Positions 27,880-35,964 are shown, counted from the first letter of the stretch. The stretch: 64,000 nt of DNA from Lunatibacter salilacus (GCF_009797935.1 NZ_VOLC01000005.1:186001-250000), one strand, 5' to 3'. The notes: generated by a model from the letters alone, not told the origin. A program made the numbers and translations.

Positions 27880-27922
27880 ATTTTGATCTGTGGAAGGTTG
27901 TCGACCCTTCACAGATCAAAAT
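27880..27922. terminator. bidirectional terminator between convergent genes
   Basis: A long inverted repeat: ATTTTGATCTGTG(G)AAGG pairs with CCTTCACAGATCAAAAT, one bulged G, 8-base loop. A/T tracts lie at both outer ends. It sits just after the glycoside hydrolase stop and downstream of the convergent DUF1349 gene. Confidence 0.75.
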
Positions 27923-27996
27923 CATTACTATTTTAAACAAGCGAGAGACTTTCTACCCATTAAGAACCTTGATAAGTACTTTCTTTTATTACACTT

Positions 27997-28566
27997 CTAC
28001 ACAGTGATTTTTTCAAAAGTAAAATCACTGAACTTCGCCACAAATCCGGCACCATCGGGAGCGGCAGCCATTATCCCAATCTGAACTTCATCCGAGGGTG
28101 GAAAATAAGCCAGACGAAGCAGTTGAAAACTACTGTCTACCTTTCCATACTCCACCTCTACAAAATCCCCCTTGCGCTTCACCTTAAGCCAAATGGAGGG
28201 AGGGTTTTCCGGCCAAGGCCTGACCGACCAGTCTGAAAATTCCCGGGTAACTACCGCACTTACCTGCTGCACGCCATCGACCCATTCAATTCCAGTTTTG
28301 ATCCAATGATTCTCATCCTGTCGAATCATAAGTCCAGCTTGATCATAAAGATCGGTATAGTTGCCTGTCACTTTGACCTTGACAACAAAGTCTCCTTTAA
28401 CTTTCCGGTAAAAAAAATGGCCGCTGTCCCGGGTAAACCCATAGTGGGTTTTTCTCCAAAAGTCTGTTTTTTCGTCTGATTTTATTATCAGTTCACCTGC
28501 TTCTTCTTTCCAGAAACCTGGCTCATTAAGCCACGTGAATTTTTTAAAAGGATTCTTCACACTCAA
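27997..28566 (-). CDS. DUF1349 family protein (cytoplasmic form)
   Basis: A 189-residue protein that is almost entirely one DUF1349 jelly-roll domain: 'WRKTHYGFTRDSGHFFYRKV', 'DLYDQAGLMIRQDENHWIKTG', 'VSAVVTREFSDWSV' and a C-terminal 'VQIGIMAAAPDGAGF'. It has no signal peptide, unlike the DUF1349 lipoprotein at 21.2-21.9 kb. These proteins are related to concanavalin-like sugar-binding domains and are often of unknown function. It converges on the glycoside hydrolase gene and is separated from it by the inverted repeat. Confidence 0.85.
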   Translation of the reverse strand: MSVKNPFKKFTWLNEPGFWKEEAGELIIKSDEKTDFWRKTHYGFTRDSGHFFYRKVKGDFVVKVKVTGNYTDLYDQAGLMIRQDENHWIKTGIEWVDGVQQVSAVVTREFSDWSVRPWPENPPSIWLKVKRKGDFVEVEYGKVDSSFQLLRLAYFPPSDEVQIGIMAAAPDGAGFVAKFSDFTFEKITV

Positions 28567-28598
28567 ACGGGTTATATTGTCCGTTCGAAAATAAGCAA

Positions 28599-29018
28599 TT
28601 AATAACCGTAGACCAAGGGCTCACCCCAACCTTCAAGTTCTAAATTAAGCCTACTGGTATCTTCGACCTGAAGAATGGTCAAATCAACTCTATAGGTTTG
28701 GCTTTGGGTGATGCTGCAATTTCCTTCTTCGGACAATACTATACGCATGGCTCTGTTGGGAGGATAGGTGTCGGAAACAATTTCCGACACCGCTAAGTCG
28801 TAAGTGGCTACGTCAGTACATCCGGTATATGAAAATCGAATTTCGAGGCAATTGGTCAATATGGATGCTCCAGTGATCGTGACCGAAGAAGAAGTGGTTC
28901 CATAAAGTGATTCGCTGATATTAGGCTGGGCATCACAACGGATGATTTCATCCTCCTCCGTACACGAAAATTGGAGGATGGCCATACTTATTAAAATCAA
29001 TCCGATATATTTTCTCAT
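28599..29018 (-). CDS. small lipoprotein of unknown function
   Basis: A 139-residue protein with a lipoprotein signal (lipobox LQFSC, Cys about residue 19) and an acidic linker. The remainder is a beta-rich domain with three or four cysteines ('LTNCLEIRFSYTGCTD', 'EEGNCSITQ') that may form disulfides in the periplasm. I do not recognise the family. Its ATG overlaps the TGA of the upstream lipoprotein gene (ATGA), so the two are translationally coupled. Confidence 0.75.
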   Translation of the reverse strand: MRKYIGLILISMAILQFSCTEEDEIIRCDAQPNISESLYGTTSSSVTITGASILTNCLEIRFSYTGCTDVATYDLAVSEIVSDTYPPNRAMRIVLSEEGNCSITQSQTYRVDLTILQVEDTSRLNLELEGWGEPLVYGY

Positions 29019-29446
29019 GGATTCACAGTTATTTTTTTCTTTAAAAATACTTCTCCAGAACCCTGAAGTGCAATTCCCTCTTTCGTTGACTGGAACACAT
29101 TTGCGCCCTGAACGATCTCAGCCATCTGAAGCGCATACTCACTGTCACAACAGTTGTCGGTCCGTTTGATTTCCCTAACCGAGAAATCACCGCCTTGAGT
29201 GGCTGAATATTTTCCTACCAGGCGATTGATGTCCAATTGAAGAATAAACGTAGAATCGTTGATAAAAGTCAACTGATAAGGTACAGGACTTACCTTTGGT
29301 TCGGGGGTTGCTGGCGGTAAATACCCCGTCACTTCCCATTGGCTGTGTGCCAAAGATTCTAGAAGTTGGGGTTTATCTTCCAACTGGTCACAGGATAGCA
29401 CTAGCAATCCCGCTGTCAACAGGACAGGGGTAAAGGTTTTCCACAT
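29015..29446 (-). CDS. META-like domain lipoprotein
   Basis: From ATG 29446 the protein has 143 residues and a lipoprotein signal (LVLSC, Cys about residue 19). The mature part resembles META/HslJ domains: 'SQWEVTGY', 'YQLTFINDSTFILQLDINRLVGKYS', then 'CCDSEYALQMAEIVQGANVF' and a final 'EGIALQGSGEVFLKK'. META proteins are small envelope lipoproteins linked to stress or metal resistance, with no known enzymatic role. It heads a two-gene coupled unit. An upstream in-frame Met (29473) is less likely because it lengthens the n-region. Confidence 0.7.
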   Translation of the reverse strand: MWKTFTPVLLTAGLLVLSCDQLEDKPQLLESLAHSQWEVTGYLPPATPEPKVSPVPYQLTFINDSTFILQLDINRLVGKYSATQGGDFSVREIKRTDNCCDSEYALQMAEIVQGANVFQSTKEGIALQGSGEVFLKKKITVNP

Positions 29447-29576
29447 GGCAATAATAATTGGTTTAGCTTTCAAAAAAGAAGACGCAAAAACCTTACCTAA
29501 TGCTACAGGAAAGAATAAATAATATTATGTCAGTCTCTCTCTGTAATGTACCGCTAGTAAAGAAATCAATTATCGC

Positions 29577-30650
29577 TTAATCCAACTCGAAGGAAAAAGT
29601 AGCAAACTCGTCAGTTCCCCATGCCAAATGCCTCGTGTTGGGTGAGATTGCGAACAGAGGTGAATAAGTCTTAACCAAAACGGAATTCCCCTGAAACTCC
29701 AACCATCTTAGCCAACCATCACCGCCATTGCCGTGCCAGCCTCCCCCTAGCGCTTGTGCATTGAAGGTCATTTGATGGACTTTTTTACCGGCTGCATTGG
29801 AATCTGTACGGAACCCAACGTGACCTGACTTATCATTGGGTGCTCCGATATGACCGGAAAAAACCATCTGAATGTTCTTCGAAGGTTGTACCAGTTTTTC
29901 CCAAATAGCCTTCCCATAATTACTGTCGGAAAGGGGATATCCTTCTGTTTCAATATGCTCACTGTTCCGGTTAAGGTATGAATGTGCCAAGAGAATTACC
30001 GTGTGATCTTGATATTCCTCCTTATTGACCGTCTGAATGGCCCAGTTTAAGCTTGCCTCCCTTGGTGCAAATTCTAGCACCATTACTAAAAACTTCCTGC
30101 CTTCAGGAGAAATAAACTCATAGGTGGCATTGATAAGCGTAGGCATACCCGTCTCATCCAACGCCACATCCCGAATCATTTTTTGATTATGGTGATTTTT
30201 TCCAATCGGGAAATAATCGTTATAGGAAGTTTGTCGGTTTTCTACATTGACTATTCCGAAATCATGATTTCCGGTAGTGGCGATTACGGGAACATTCTTA
30301 TCCAAAATGGAAAATGAGCCAGAAACCGCCTCCCATTGTTGTGTTCCAGTCTGATTTGCAGCAACTCCGTCGGGGTTTACAAGTCCGTTTTGTTCTACCA
30401 AGTCTCCTACCTGTACAACCAACTTCACATTCAAGGGATCGATATGCTCATCCACCCAATTGAGCATTAAGTCCAATATAGGCTGATTGCGTTTGAATTT
30501 CATGTAGGATTGAGTGTCCGGAATCAATACCAGTGACCAGGCATCGGGATTTTCCAAAGCTGGAGCTTTATAGTCGCCATGTTGTGCAAATCCCCCATAG
30601 GTAAATAGGAGAAAAAATATAGCCAAAGGAAACACTGAGTATTTATTCAT
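29577..30650 (-). CDS. exported calcineurin-like metallophosphoesterase
   Basis: A 357-residue protein with a signal peptide (about residues 1-22). The two-metal phosphoesterase signature is complete: 'IPDTQSY', 'VQVGDLVEQ' (GDxxE-like), 'TTGNHD' (GNHD), 'LLAHSYLN' and 'VFSGHIG' (GHxx). Such secreted enzymes hydrolyse phosphomonoesters, phosphodiesters or nucleotides in the periplasm. It appears to be a single-gene unit, with about 100 bases to the upstream lipoprotein pair. Confidence 0.88.
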   Translation of the reverse strand: MNKYSVFPLAIFFLLFTYGGFAQHGDYKAPALENPDAWSLVLIPDTQSYMKFKRNQPILDLMLNWVDEHIDPLNVKLVVQVGDLVEQNGLVNPDGVAANQTGTQQWEAVSGSFSILDKNVPVIATTGNHDFGIVNVENRQTSYNDYFPIGKNHHNQKMIRDVALDETGMPTLINATYEFISPEGRKFLVMVLEFAPREASLNWAIQTVNKEEYQDHTVILLAHSYLNRNSEHIETEGYPLSDSNYGKAIWEKLVQPSKNIQMVFSGHIGAPNDKSGHVGFRTDSNAAGKKVHQMTFNAQALGGGWHGNGGDGWLRWLEFQGNSVLVKTYSPLFAISPNTRHLAWGTDEFATFSFELD

Positions 30651-30786
30651 AGGAATTGGGTTTAGACAATATATTTGAGTTAACGGAATAAATATACAAA
30701 CTCCTTCCTATTTTTCCCCAACAAGAAATTATCATTTTAAAAAATGATATGCCACAATTAAAATCAAATGCCCTACAACCATTTCA

Positions 30787-30818
30787 TAAAAAATCCCCAA
30801 CAGATTGAACTGTTGGGG
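30787..30818 (-). terminator. terminator of the phosphoglucomutase-like gene
   Basis: Perfect 9-bp stem CCCCAACAG / CTGTTGGGG with a 6-base loop. On the minus strand it is followed by A and six T. It lies 38 bases after the stop codon of the gene ending at 30856. Confidence 0.88.
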
Positions 30819-30855
30819 AGAATGACGTTTACAGCTAGCAAGCCTATAGACTAAA

Positions 30856-31905
30856 TCAATTGTTTAAATTGATAACCATCTTACCCAAGGACACTACTAC
30901 TTTTAATAGCCTGTCATGAATGTTTTTACGCGCATCAGGGAATGAAGCACGGTTGTAGCAGTCACTAAAATCACTCAAATGTAGAAACAGCTTACTTCCT
31001 CCATCCGCCAACTCAACGCTAATCTTGAGTCCGCTGGTAAACTCCAGCTGTACCAGATCCATGGGCCCAAGTTCAGGAGGTCCTTTACGACCCGTTAGTT
31101 TATTCTGAAAAAGCTCCTTCTTGTAATCTGAAATAGTCACGAGCTCTTCATTGATGCTGTCCGAGGGAGCTTTGAGACGAAACCGGTCAAAAACCTTTTT
31201 GTTTTGCCCCTCAGAAGAAATATTAAAGGTCTTTTCCCCATAGAGCTTATACATTATCTGTAGGTCTACATGGTGAAAATAGATACTTGACTCCCTTTTG
31301 ACGAGTCGGGTTACCATATCCAAAACAAACAAGATACAGGCCTTTGTATTTTCCTCTGGATCCGTGTTAAATAGAATATGATTTCTATCGTCACAGGCCA
31401 ATGCTGTCAATCCGCTTTCTTGTTCCTTTTCCAAAGCAACTTTGAGGGGAATATATCCCACATGGGATTCCCTATATCTGCCTTCATTTCTGATGACAAT
31501 CTTATCTATTTGTTGGGAAAGAATATTTCCTTTTATAACAGTCTTTTCCTTGGCTTCATCGGGACCATTGGCAGTCAGAAAATGGTCTACCATTAATGCC
31601 GCCTGTTGGTGCGCATTAAGTACCAGAAATTTACCTTCTCCGTTGAGATAGCCTATAATCATCCTTTCCAAGGCGTTGTCGAAACCTAGAACAAAATCCA
31701 ACTCACGCTCTTTGGCGGCTTCTCCCATAGGTAGAAGAAACTTAAAATTCAGATTCTCGTCATCTACCTTTTCCGGATCGTAATAGCGGATTTCTCCTTC
31801 AATGTCTTTAAGCAGATCATCTAATGCAAGGGATTTGGCATGTTGGGGAAGATACAATATTCCTTTAATTTTTCTTCCTTCATTAGAATCTTCAATATTT
31901 TCCAT
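30856..31905 (-). CDS. phosphoglucomutase-like pseudoenzyme
   Basis: A 349-residue cytoplasmic protein that I align by eye with the C-terminal two-thirds of Bacteroidota phosphoglucomutase/phosphomannomutase. 'DFVLGFDNALERMII' occupies the place of the metal loop LGxDPDADRxGI; 'LVLNAHQQAALMVDHFL' matches the LLNGNQT-AALLVYYLL helix; 'IMYKLYGEKTFNIS' matches IYxEYGFYKEKLIS; 'VTISDYKKELFQNKLTG' matches the domain-3/4 linker; and 'LVQLEFTSGLKISVELADGGSKLFLHL' lies where LQFFTEDGSKISxRPSGTEPKIKFYF is expected. The N-terminal domain with the phosphoserine is absent, the metal-binding aspartates are lost and the phosphate-binding RPSGTEP loop is replaced. It should not be a mutase; a regulatory or binding role is inferred. 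Confidence 0.65.
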   Translation of the reverse strand: MENIEDSNEGRKIKGILYLPQHAKSLALDDLLKDIEGEIRYYDPEKVDDENLNFKFLLPMGEAAKERELDFVLGFDNALERMIIGYLNGEGKFLVLNAHQQAALMVDHFLTANGPDEAKEKTVIKGNILSQQIDKIVIRNEGRYRESHVGYIPLKVALEKEQESGLTALACDDRNHILFNTDPEENTKACILFVLDMVTRLVKRESSIYFHHVDLQIMYKLYGEKTFNISSEGQNKKVFDRFRLKAPSDSINEELVTISDYKKELFQNKLTGRKGPPELGPMDLVQLEFTSGLKISVELADGGSKLFLHLSDFSDCYNRASFPDARKNIHDRLLKVVVSLGKMVINLNN

Positions 31906-32196
31906 TCGTATATAGTTGTATTATTTCTAGAGAGAACCTGAATCGGCGGGGATTTTTGGACTTTCCTCGACTTGGAGGATAAACTTTTGCTAAAATTATG
32001 TTCTTAAGCGTTAGAAAGCAAATGAAACATTATTACCCTGCTCCAAAAACGACCTAAATTCCGGCGGAGATTTACCTACTTTTGCTAATTAGCACCGACT
32101 GATATTTTCCGCAATGAGCCATAGTCCATTTGTCTTTTTTAACGTAATTATAAGACAATATAGAGAGAATCAATCAAAATTAAATTAAAAATTGAC

Positions 32197-33198
32197 ATGA
32201 AAAAAACATCTTTTGGATTTTATTATTTAGTGGCATTTTTGCTGATTAGCCAAAACAGTTTCTCCCAAACTTACGCTGAAAAACTGGGTTACCCCAAAGA
32301 TGCCAAGGTCATTATTTTTCACGTTGACGATGCGGGCATGTCCTACGAAGCAAACGAAGGGACCATCTTATCCATGGATCAAGGGGCTGCCAATTCCTGC
32401 TCGGTCATGATGCCCTGTTCGTGGGTTCCCGATTACTTTTCCTACCTAAAAGAAAATCCTGACACCGACGCTGGAGTGCACCTCACGTTAACATCAGAAT
32501 GGAAAGGTTATCGCTGGGCGCCTGTTTCTGGCGGCCTGGCAACACCAACTTTGGTAGACCCCCACGGCTACTTATGGCCAGCCGTTCGGGATGTGGTTAC
32601 ACACGGAGATCCTGAGGAACTTTATGCTGAGATCAAGGCACAGGTGGACAAATTCATCGCCATGGGATTTCAACCAACTCATTTAGATTCACACATGGGC
32701 ACCCTTTTCGCCAGTGAGGCATTTTTGAAAAAATACCTCCAACTGGGAATGGAATATCAAATACCTGTGATGTTTCCCGGAGGTCATGCTACCTGGATAC
32801 AGCAGGAAAGTAATTCGTCCACATTGAATGTTGAGCAGTTGCAAGCGATCGGGAAAACACTTTGGGATGCGGGTCTACCTGTACTCGACGATCTACATAC
32901 TGACAGCTATAGCTGGAAAATAGATCCATCCATCGAAGGTAACGACGATAAAATCCAGGCATACAAAACAGAAAAATTTATTGAAACAGTCCGCATGCTG
33001 CAACCGGGTGTGACGCAAATCATTCTCCATGCAACAAATTCAACTCCGCATTTTGAGCTAATTTCTCCAAGTGCTTCCCTACGGAAAGGGGACATGCTGG
33101 CTATGATGGATCCCAAGTTTCAGCAATTTCTTGTTGACGAAGGCATCATTTTGACTACATGGAGAGAGCTTATGGAGCGAAGAAAGCAGGTGAAGTGA
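32197..33198 (+). CDS. ChbG/HpnK-type (YdjC) carbohydrate deacetylase, exported
   Basis: A 333-residue protein with a signal peptide (about residues 1-23, ending SFSQ). The YdjC/ChbG fold signature is clear: 'IIFHVDDAGMS' (paired Asp near strand 1), 'AGVHLTLTSEW' (metal His) and 'PTHLDSHMGT' (His and Asp). Relatives remove acetyl groups from N-acetylated sugars such as diacetylchitobiose or hopanoid intermediates. The signal peptide places it in the periplasm, unlike E. coli ChbG. It stands alone; downstream lies decayed sequence. Confidence 0.85.
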   Translation: MKKTSFGFYYLVAFLLISQNSFSQTYAEKLGYPKDAKVIIFHVDDAGMSYEANEGTILSMDQGAANSCSVMMPCSWVPDYFSYLKENPDTDAGVHLTLTSEWKGYRWAPVSGGLATPTLVDPHGYLWPAVRDVVTHGDPEELYAEIKAQVDKFIAMGFQPTHLDSHMGTLFASEAFLKKYLQLGMEYQIPVMFPGGHATWIQQESNSSTLNVEQLQAIGKTLWDAGLPVLDDLHTDSYSWKIDPSIEGNDDKIQAYKTEKFIETVRMLQPGVTQIILHATNSTPHFELISPSASLRKGDMLAMMDPKFQQFLVDEGIILTTWRELMERRKQVK

Positions 33199-33513
33199 TC
33201 TGTGATGTGGTGATCGAAAATGTGTTTGATTTGGGATTTTAGATTTAGGATTTCAGATTTGAGATTTAGGATTTTTAATTAGAAACTAGAATTATAGGAA
33301 AGATGATTTAGATTCAAGTATGAAAGGTGGGACATTGAATATTGAAAAAGTAGTTATTTACCTATTTTAAACTAAATCATTAGATCACTCCATCACCAAA
33401 TCACTGGTTCTAGGGATTTAAGATTTAAAACGAGGACTGTAAACCAAAAATCTCTATTTGAAAAAATATGAACAAACCGTCCTTGATGGGTGGAAGACCG
33501 GCGATGAATGGAT
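33199..33513. other. non-coding AT-rich gap
   Basis: This gap between the deacetylase and the truncated PIN gene has no open frame with a recognisable product. It contains a heptad repeat (33228-33276) and scattered GATTTA-like motifs. The missing body of the PIN toxin gene is not detectable here in any frame. Confidence 0.5.
33228..33276. repeat. seven tandem copies of GATTTNN
   Basis: Seven consecutive 7-base units, each beginning GATTT and varying only in the last two bases (GG, TA, AG, CA, GA, AG, TT), in perfect phase. Possibly slippage-generated. Confidence 0.7.
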
Positions 33514-33606
33514 TTAAATTTTTTGTTGGGCATGGGTTGGAATTGCTGGCCTATCTAGAAAAAAATCTAAGAGAACATTGGCATCAAACAGGATTCTGTT
33601 CGTCAT
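33514..33606 (-). pseudogene. PIN-domain toxin, truncated after ~18 conserved residues
   Basis: From ATG 33606, inside the end of the antitoxin gene, a 30-codon frame begins MTNRILFDANVLLDFFLDRP, the exact N-terminal signature of PIN-domain RNase toxins (first catalytic Asp in FDANVLLD). After 'RP' the similarity stops and TAA follows at 33514. A full PIN toxin needs about 130-140 residues. The 23-base overlap with the antitoxin gene is normal for these pairs. The toxin is therefore dead, probably by deletion of the body of the gene. Confidence 0.75.
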
Positions 33607-33856
33607 ATTCTACTGATTTTACTTTATAATATTCCTTTTTAAAATCAAAATCGGTTGGGAAATCAACCTTGGATTTTGGAAGTGTTTTCACAAATTCCAC
33701 TAGAGACATTTCTTTGGGAAACTTGGAAGGGTGCCTTAACAATTCCTCAAAATGTTCCTCTATCAGACTAGAGATACTGGTCTCTTGAAGATCTGCGTAT
33801 TTTTTCATTTTCCGGATCAGGTCTTCCTTGACCGTGATATTTAGTCGCTTTTTCAT
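33584..33856 (-). CDS. DUF6364 antitoxin of a broken PIN toxin-antitoxin pair
   Basis: A 90-residue protein from ATG 33856. The first ~50 residues (MKKRLNITVKEDLI..., 'MKKYADLQETSISSLIEEHFEEL') form a ribbon-helix-helix-like DNA-binding unit. The C-terminal ~35 residues ('SKVDFPTDFDFKKEYYKVKSVEYDE') are the flexible toxin-binding tail. Its 3' end overlaps the start of the truncated PIN toxin by 23 bases. The reading frame looks fully intact although the toxin is gone. It is divergent from an M56-like fragment that begins about 40 bases away. Confidence 0.78.
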   Translation of the reverse strand: MKKRLNITVKEDLIRKMKKYADLQETSISSLIEEHFEELLRHPSKFPKEMSLVEFVKTLPKSKVDFPTDFDFKKEYYKVKSVEYDEQNPV

Positions 33857-33895
33857 AGGTATTTTCCGAACAATTATACGTATAAAGACGCTGAC

Positions 33896-34129
33896 ATGTA
33901 TGGAGTTTGGATAGATGGTAAAAGAATTGCAAATATGGATTTGAATAACTACAGCCATACTGATTTCGCCCAATTGTTTGTAAGTAAATTGGAGAAGAAT
34001 GCCGTTAATTACGGTAAGCATTATTTTCAGGTAAACTTAATGACAATTGACCACTATGATGCCTATTTAAAGAGGGCTCCAGAAAATAAGGAGAAATACC
34101 TTATCGGTTACCGTATGGATAAAAATTAA
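33896..34129 (+). pseudogene. C-terminal fragment of an M56/BlaR1-like antirepressor protein
   Basis: A 77-codon frame with 'GVWIDGKRIANMDLNNY', 'DFAQLFVSKLEKNAVNYGKHYFQVNLMT' and 'YDAYLKR'. As I remember them, these match the C-terminal extension found in many Bacteroidota M56 (BlaR1-like) membrane peptidases. The frame stays open upstream to the antitoxin start ('NYTYKDAD'), but the membrane helices and HEXXH protease core are missing. A proper terminator follows (34164), as after a normal gene 3' end. Best read as a 3' remnant cut off by insertion of the toxin-antitoxin pair. Confidence 0.55.
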
Positions 34130-34163
34130 AGACGGGTCAATTTCCGCAAATGAGTTGACTTAA

Positions 34164-34193
34164 AAAGCCTCGGATGGATCCGGGGCTTTGGTT
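34164..34193 (+). terminator. terminator after the M56-like fragment
   Basis: A 12-bp stem AAAGCCTCGGAT / ATCCGGGGCTTT (one T-G pair) with a 2-base loop, ending in a short T-rich run. It lies 34 bases after the fragment's stop codon, which supports the idea that a real gene once ended there. Confidence 0.7.
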
Positions 34194-34313
34194 TGTTTAC
34201 CTCTAAACTCAACCTTCACTATCACCAAGGGTGCGAAATATCTACCACTAATGGTGTAGAATCAAAGTACAAGGGATTGAAGTCGTCCTTTATCTTAAAA
34301 GGCAGGATATACG

Positions 34314-35042
34314 CTACAGACTAAATTTCATCAACTCCTCATAAAAAGGCTGACAATCATCAAGAAGACTCCGTAACTTCTCAGGAAAGGGTCTTTCTTT
34401 CGGTTTGTAGGGAGCAAATCCGGTGGAACGATGAACATTGGAATACCAGTAAGGTGCCCAAATACCGTCTTCCTCCCGCGCCCCTGCTGACCATGAAAGC
34501 ATTTCCGGAGAGAAGGAAATCCCCAATTTATGACAGAGCGACTCCAACTGCCGACTAGGGTCCATCAGAATGGTTTTGGAATCTACCACCGTTACCGGAA
34601 TCCCCCTACTTATTAGATCATGCATTAGATCAACTTGGGATTTATAGCCCACATCGTGCATTTGAGGATTGTCTATCACTTCCCCAAAAGACGAAAGCAT
34701 CTCAACAGGTTCTCTCGTCAGAATGACGTTTTCTCCCTGCGCCATAAAACTTCTGTCTAGATCCAGCAGATGGTGGCACATGTTTTTGAAAAATACTATA
34801 GGTTTTTCCGTAGTTGTTAGCATCATCTTTACTACCTTATCCCCATCATGCTCCATGGTTTCTAGAATCTCTTTCGATCCCGGGTGGTATTCTTTTGCTT
34901 CTGTATGACTCAAATAATACCCATAAAGGGGTTCGTCATAAACCTTCGTATCGGATCGTTGTGCAAACGCATACATCAGGGCAGTGGAGATATTTCTTGG
35001 ACCCGACCATAAAAAGATCCGCTTTGTTTTACCTGTTCCCAT
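34314..35042 (-). CDS. sulfotransferase-family P-loop protein
   Basis: A 242-residue cytoplasmic protein from ATG 35042. 'IFLWSGPRNISTALMYAF' (about residues 10-27) is the phosphosulfate-binding loop of sulfotransferase-like proteins, and 'VILTREPVEMLSSFGE' corresponds to the 3'-phosphate-binding RxP region. The C-terminal part has 'PYWYSNVHRSTGF'. The family transfers sulfate from PAPS or acts as a related P-loop enzyme. Its start overlaps the end of the aminotransferase gene by 14 bases, so the two are tightly coupled and probably act on the same compound. Confidence 0.75.
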   Translation of the reverse strand: MGTGKTKRIFLWSGPRNISTALMYAFAQRSDTKVYDEPLYGYYLSHTEAKEYHPGSKEILETMEHDGDKVVKMMLTTTEKPIVFFKNMCHHLLDLDRSFMAQGENVILTREPVEMLSSFGEVIDNPQMHDVGYKSQVDLMHDLISRGIPVTVVDSKTILMDPSRQLESLCHKLGISFSPEMLSWSAGAREEDGIWAPYWYSNVHRSTGFAPYKPKERPFPEKLRSLLDDCQPFYEELMKFSL

Positions 35043-35964
35043 TATTTTCCTCACTCTCTATTTCCTCCTGAATCAGGGAATCGTACCAATCACTAAGCTG
35101 TCGGGTAACAGGCCCAAAGGACCCCTCCCCGATAATCTTGCCATCAATTTTTATCACGGGTGTGAGCCCTCCAAAAGTTCCAGTCACAAATGCTTCATCT
35201 GCGCCATAAACATCAAAAAGTGAGAAGTCTTTTTGACGGCAGATCACGTCATACCTCTCACACAATTCAATCACATGACCTCTGGTGATCCCATTCATGC
35301 AATATTGCCCGGTAGAGGTCCACAATTCCTTACCCTTTACGATAAAAAAATTTGTGGAATTGCAGGTGGATACGAAGCCGTTCACATCCAACATCAGCGC
35401 CTCGTCGGCTCCTGCTTCTATAGCCTGTATCAGCGCCTGAACCTCGTGGAGTTTACTGTGGCAGTTGAGCCTGGGATCCAAATAATCCGGTGAACCCCTG
35501 CGGATAGTACTCGTCCACAAGCTAATGCCACGGTTTTTGTTCTCAACAGAAGCTTGCTTGTGTTCTGCGACGATGACGACATTCGGTCCGGAGATGGTGA
35601 AACGGGGATCTTGGGAGGGGGTTTTTTTGATGCCGCGGGTGACCATTACCCTGACATGAACATGATCCTGCATCTGATTGGTATCCAAGGTTTCCTGAAT
35701 ATTTCCCTTTAGGTCTTCTTGGCTAAAGGGAAGATGCATGCCTATGACTTTAGCCGACTGCCATAACCGATTCAAGTGTTTGTCTAAAAAAAGCATCTTT
35801 CCCGCATGATAGCGGAACGCCTCCCATACACCGTCGCCGACCAAGTAACCACTGTCAAACACAGAAATCTTCGCTTCCTCCCTTGGAAACAACTCTCCAT
35901 TTATCCAAATTTTAATATCCGCATTTCGGGAATCAGTCACTGCATTATGTGTTCCTTTGACCAT
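35029..35964 (-). CDS. class IV (branched-chain/D-amino acid type) aminotransferase
   Basis: A 311-residue PLP enzyme of fold type IV. 'ISVFDSGYLVGDGVWEAFR' is the N-terminal signature. The lysine for PLP is in 'LNCHSKLHEVQALIQAIEAGADEALMLD', and 'GFVSTCNSTNFFIVKG' and 'FVTGTFGGLTPV' are the conserved C-terminal phosphate-binding segments. It transfers amino groups between an amino acid and a 2-oxo acid. It resembles IlvE/DAAT but is followed by a sulfotransferase-family gene that overlaps it, which is not the usual setting of a housekeeping IlvE. Confidence 0.87.
   Translation of the reverse strand: MVKGTHNAVTDSRNADIKIWINGELFPREEAKISVFDSGYLVGDGVWEAFRYHAGKMLFLDKHLNRLWQSAKVIGMHLPFSQEDLKGNIQETLDTNQMQDHVHVRVMVTRGIKKTPSQDPRFTISGPNVVIVAEHKQASVENKNRGISLWTSTIRRGSPDYLDPRLNCHSKLHEVQALIQAIEAGADEALMLDVNGFVSTCNSTNFFIVKGKELWTSTGQYCMNGITRGHVIELCERYDVICRQKDFSLFDVYGADEAFVTGTFGGLTPVIKIDGKIIGEGSFGPVTRQLSDWYDSLIQEEIESEENNGNR

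Noticed and set aside
33199-33513. Repeat-rich gap considered as a CRISPR array.
   Set aside because: Units are 7 bases with no spacers, and no cas genes are present.
35029-35964. Considered as housekeeping ilvE.
   Set aside because: The coupled sulfotransferase-family gene is not a usual ilvE neighbour, and class IV motifs do not separate IlvE from DAAT-like enzymes by eye.
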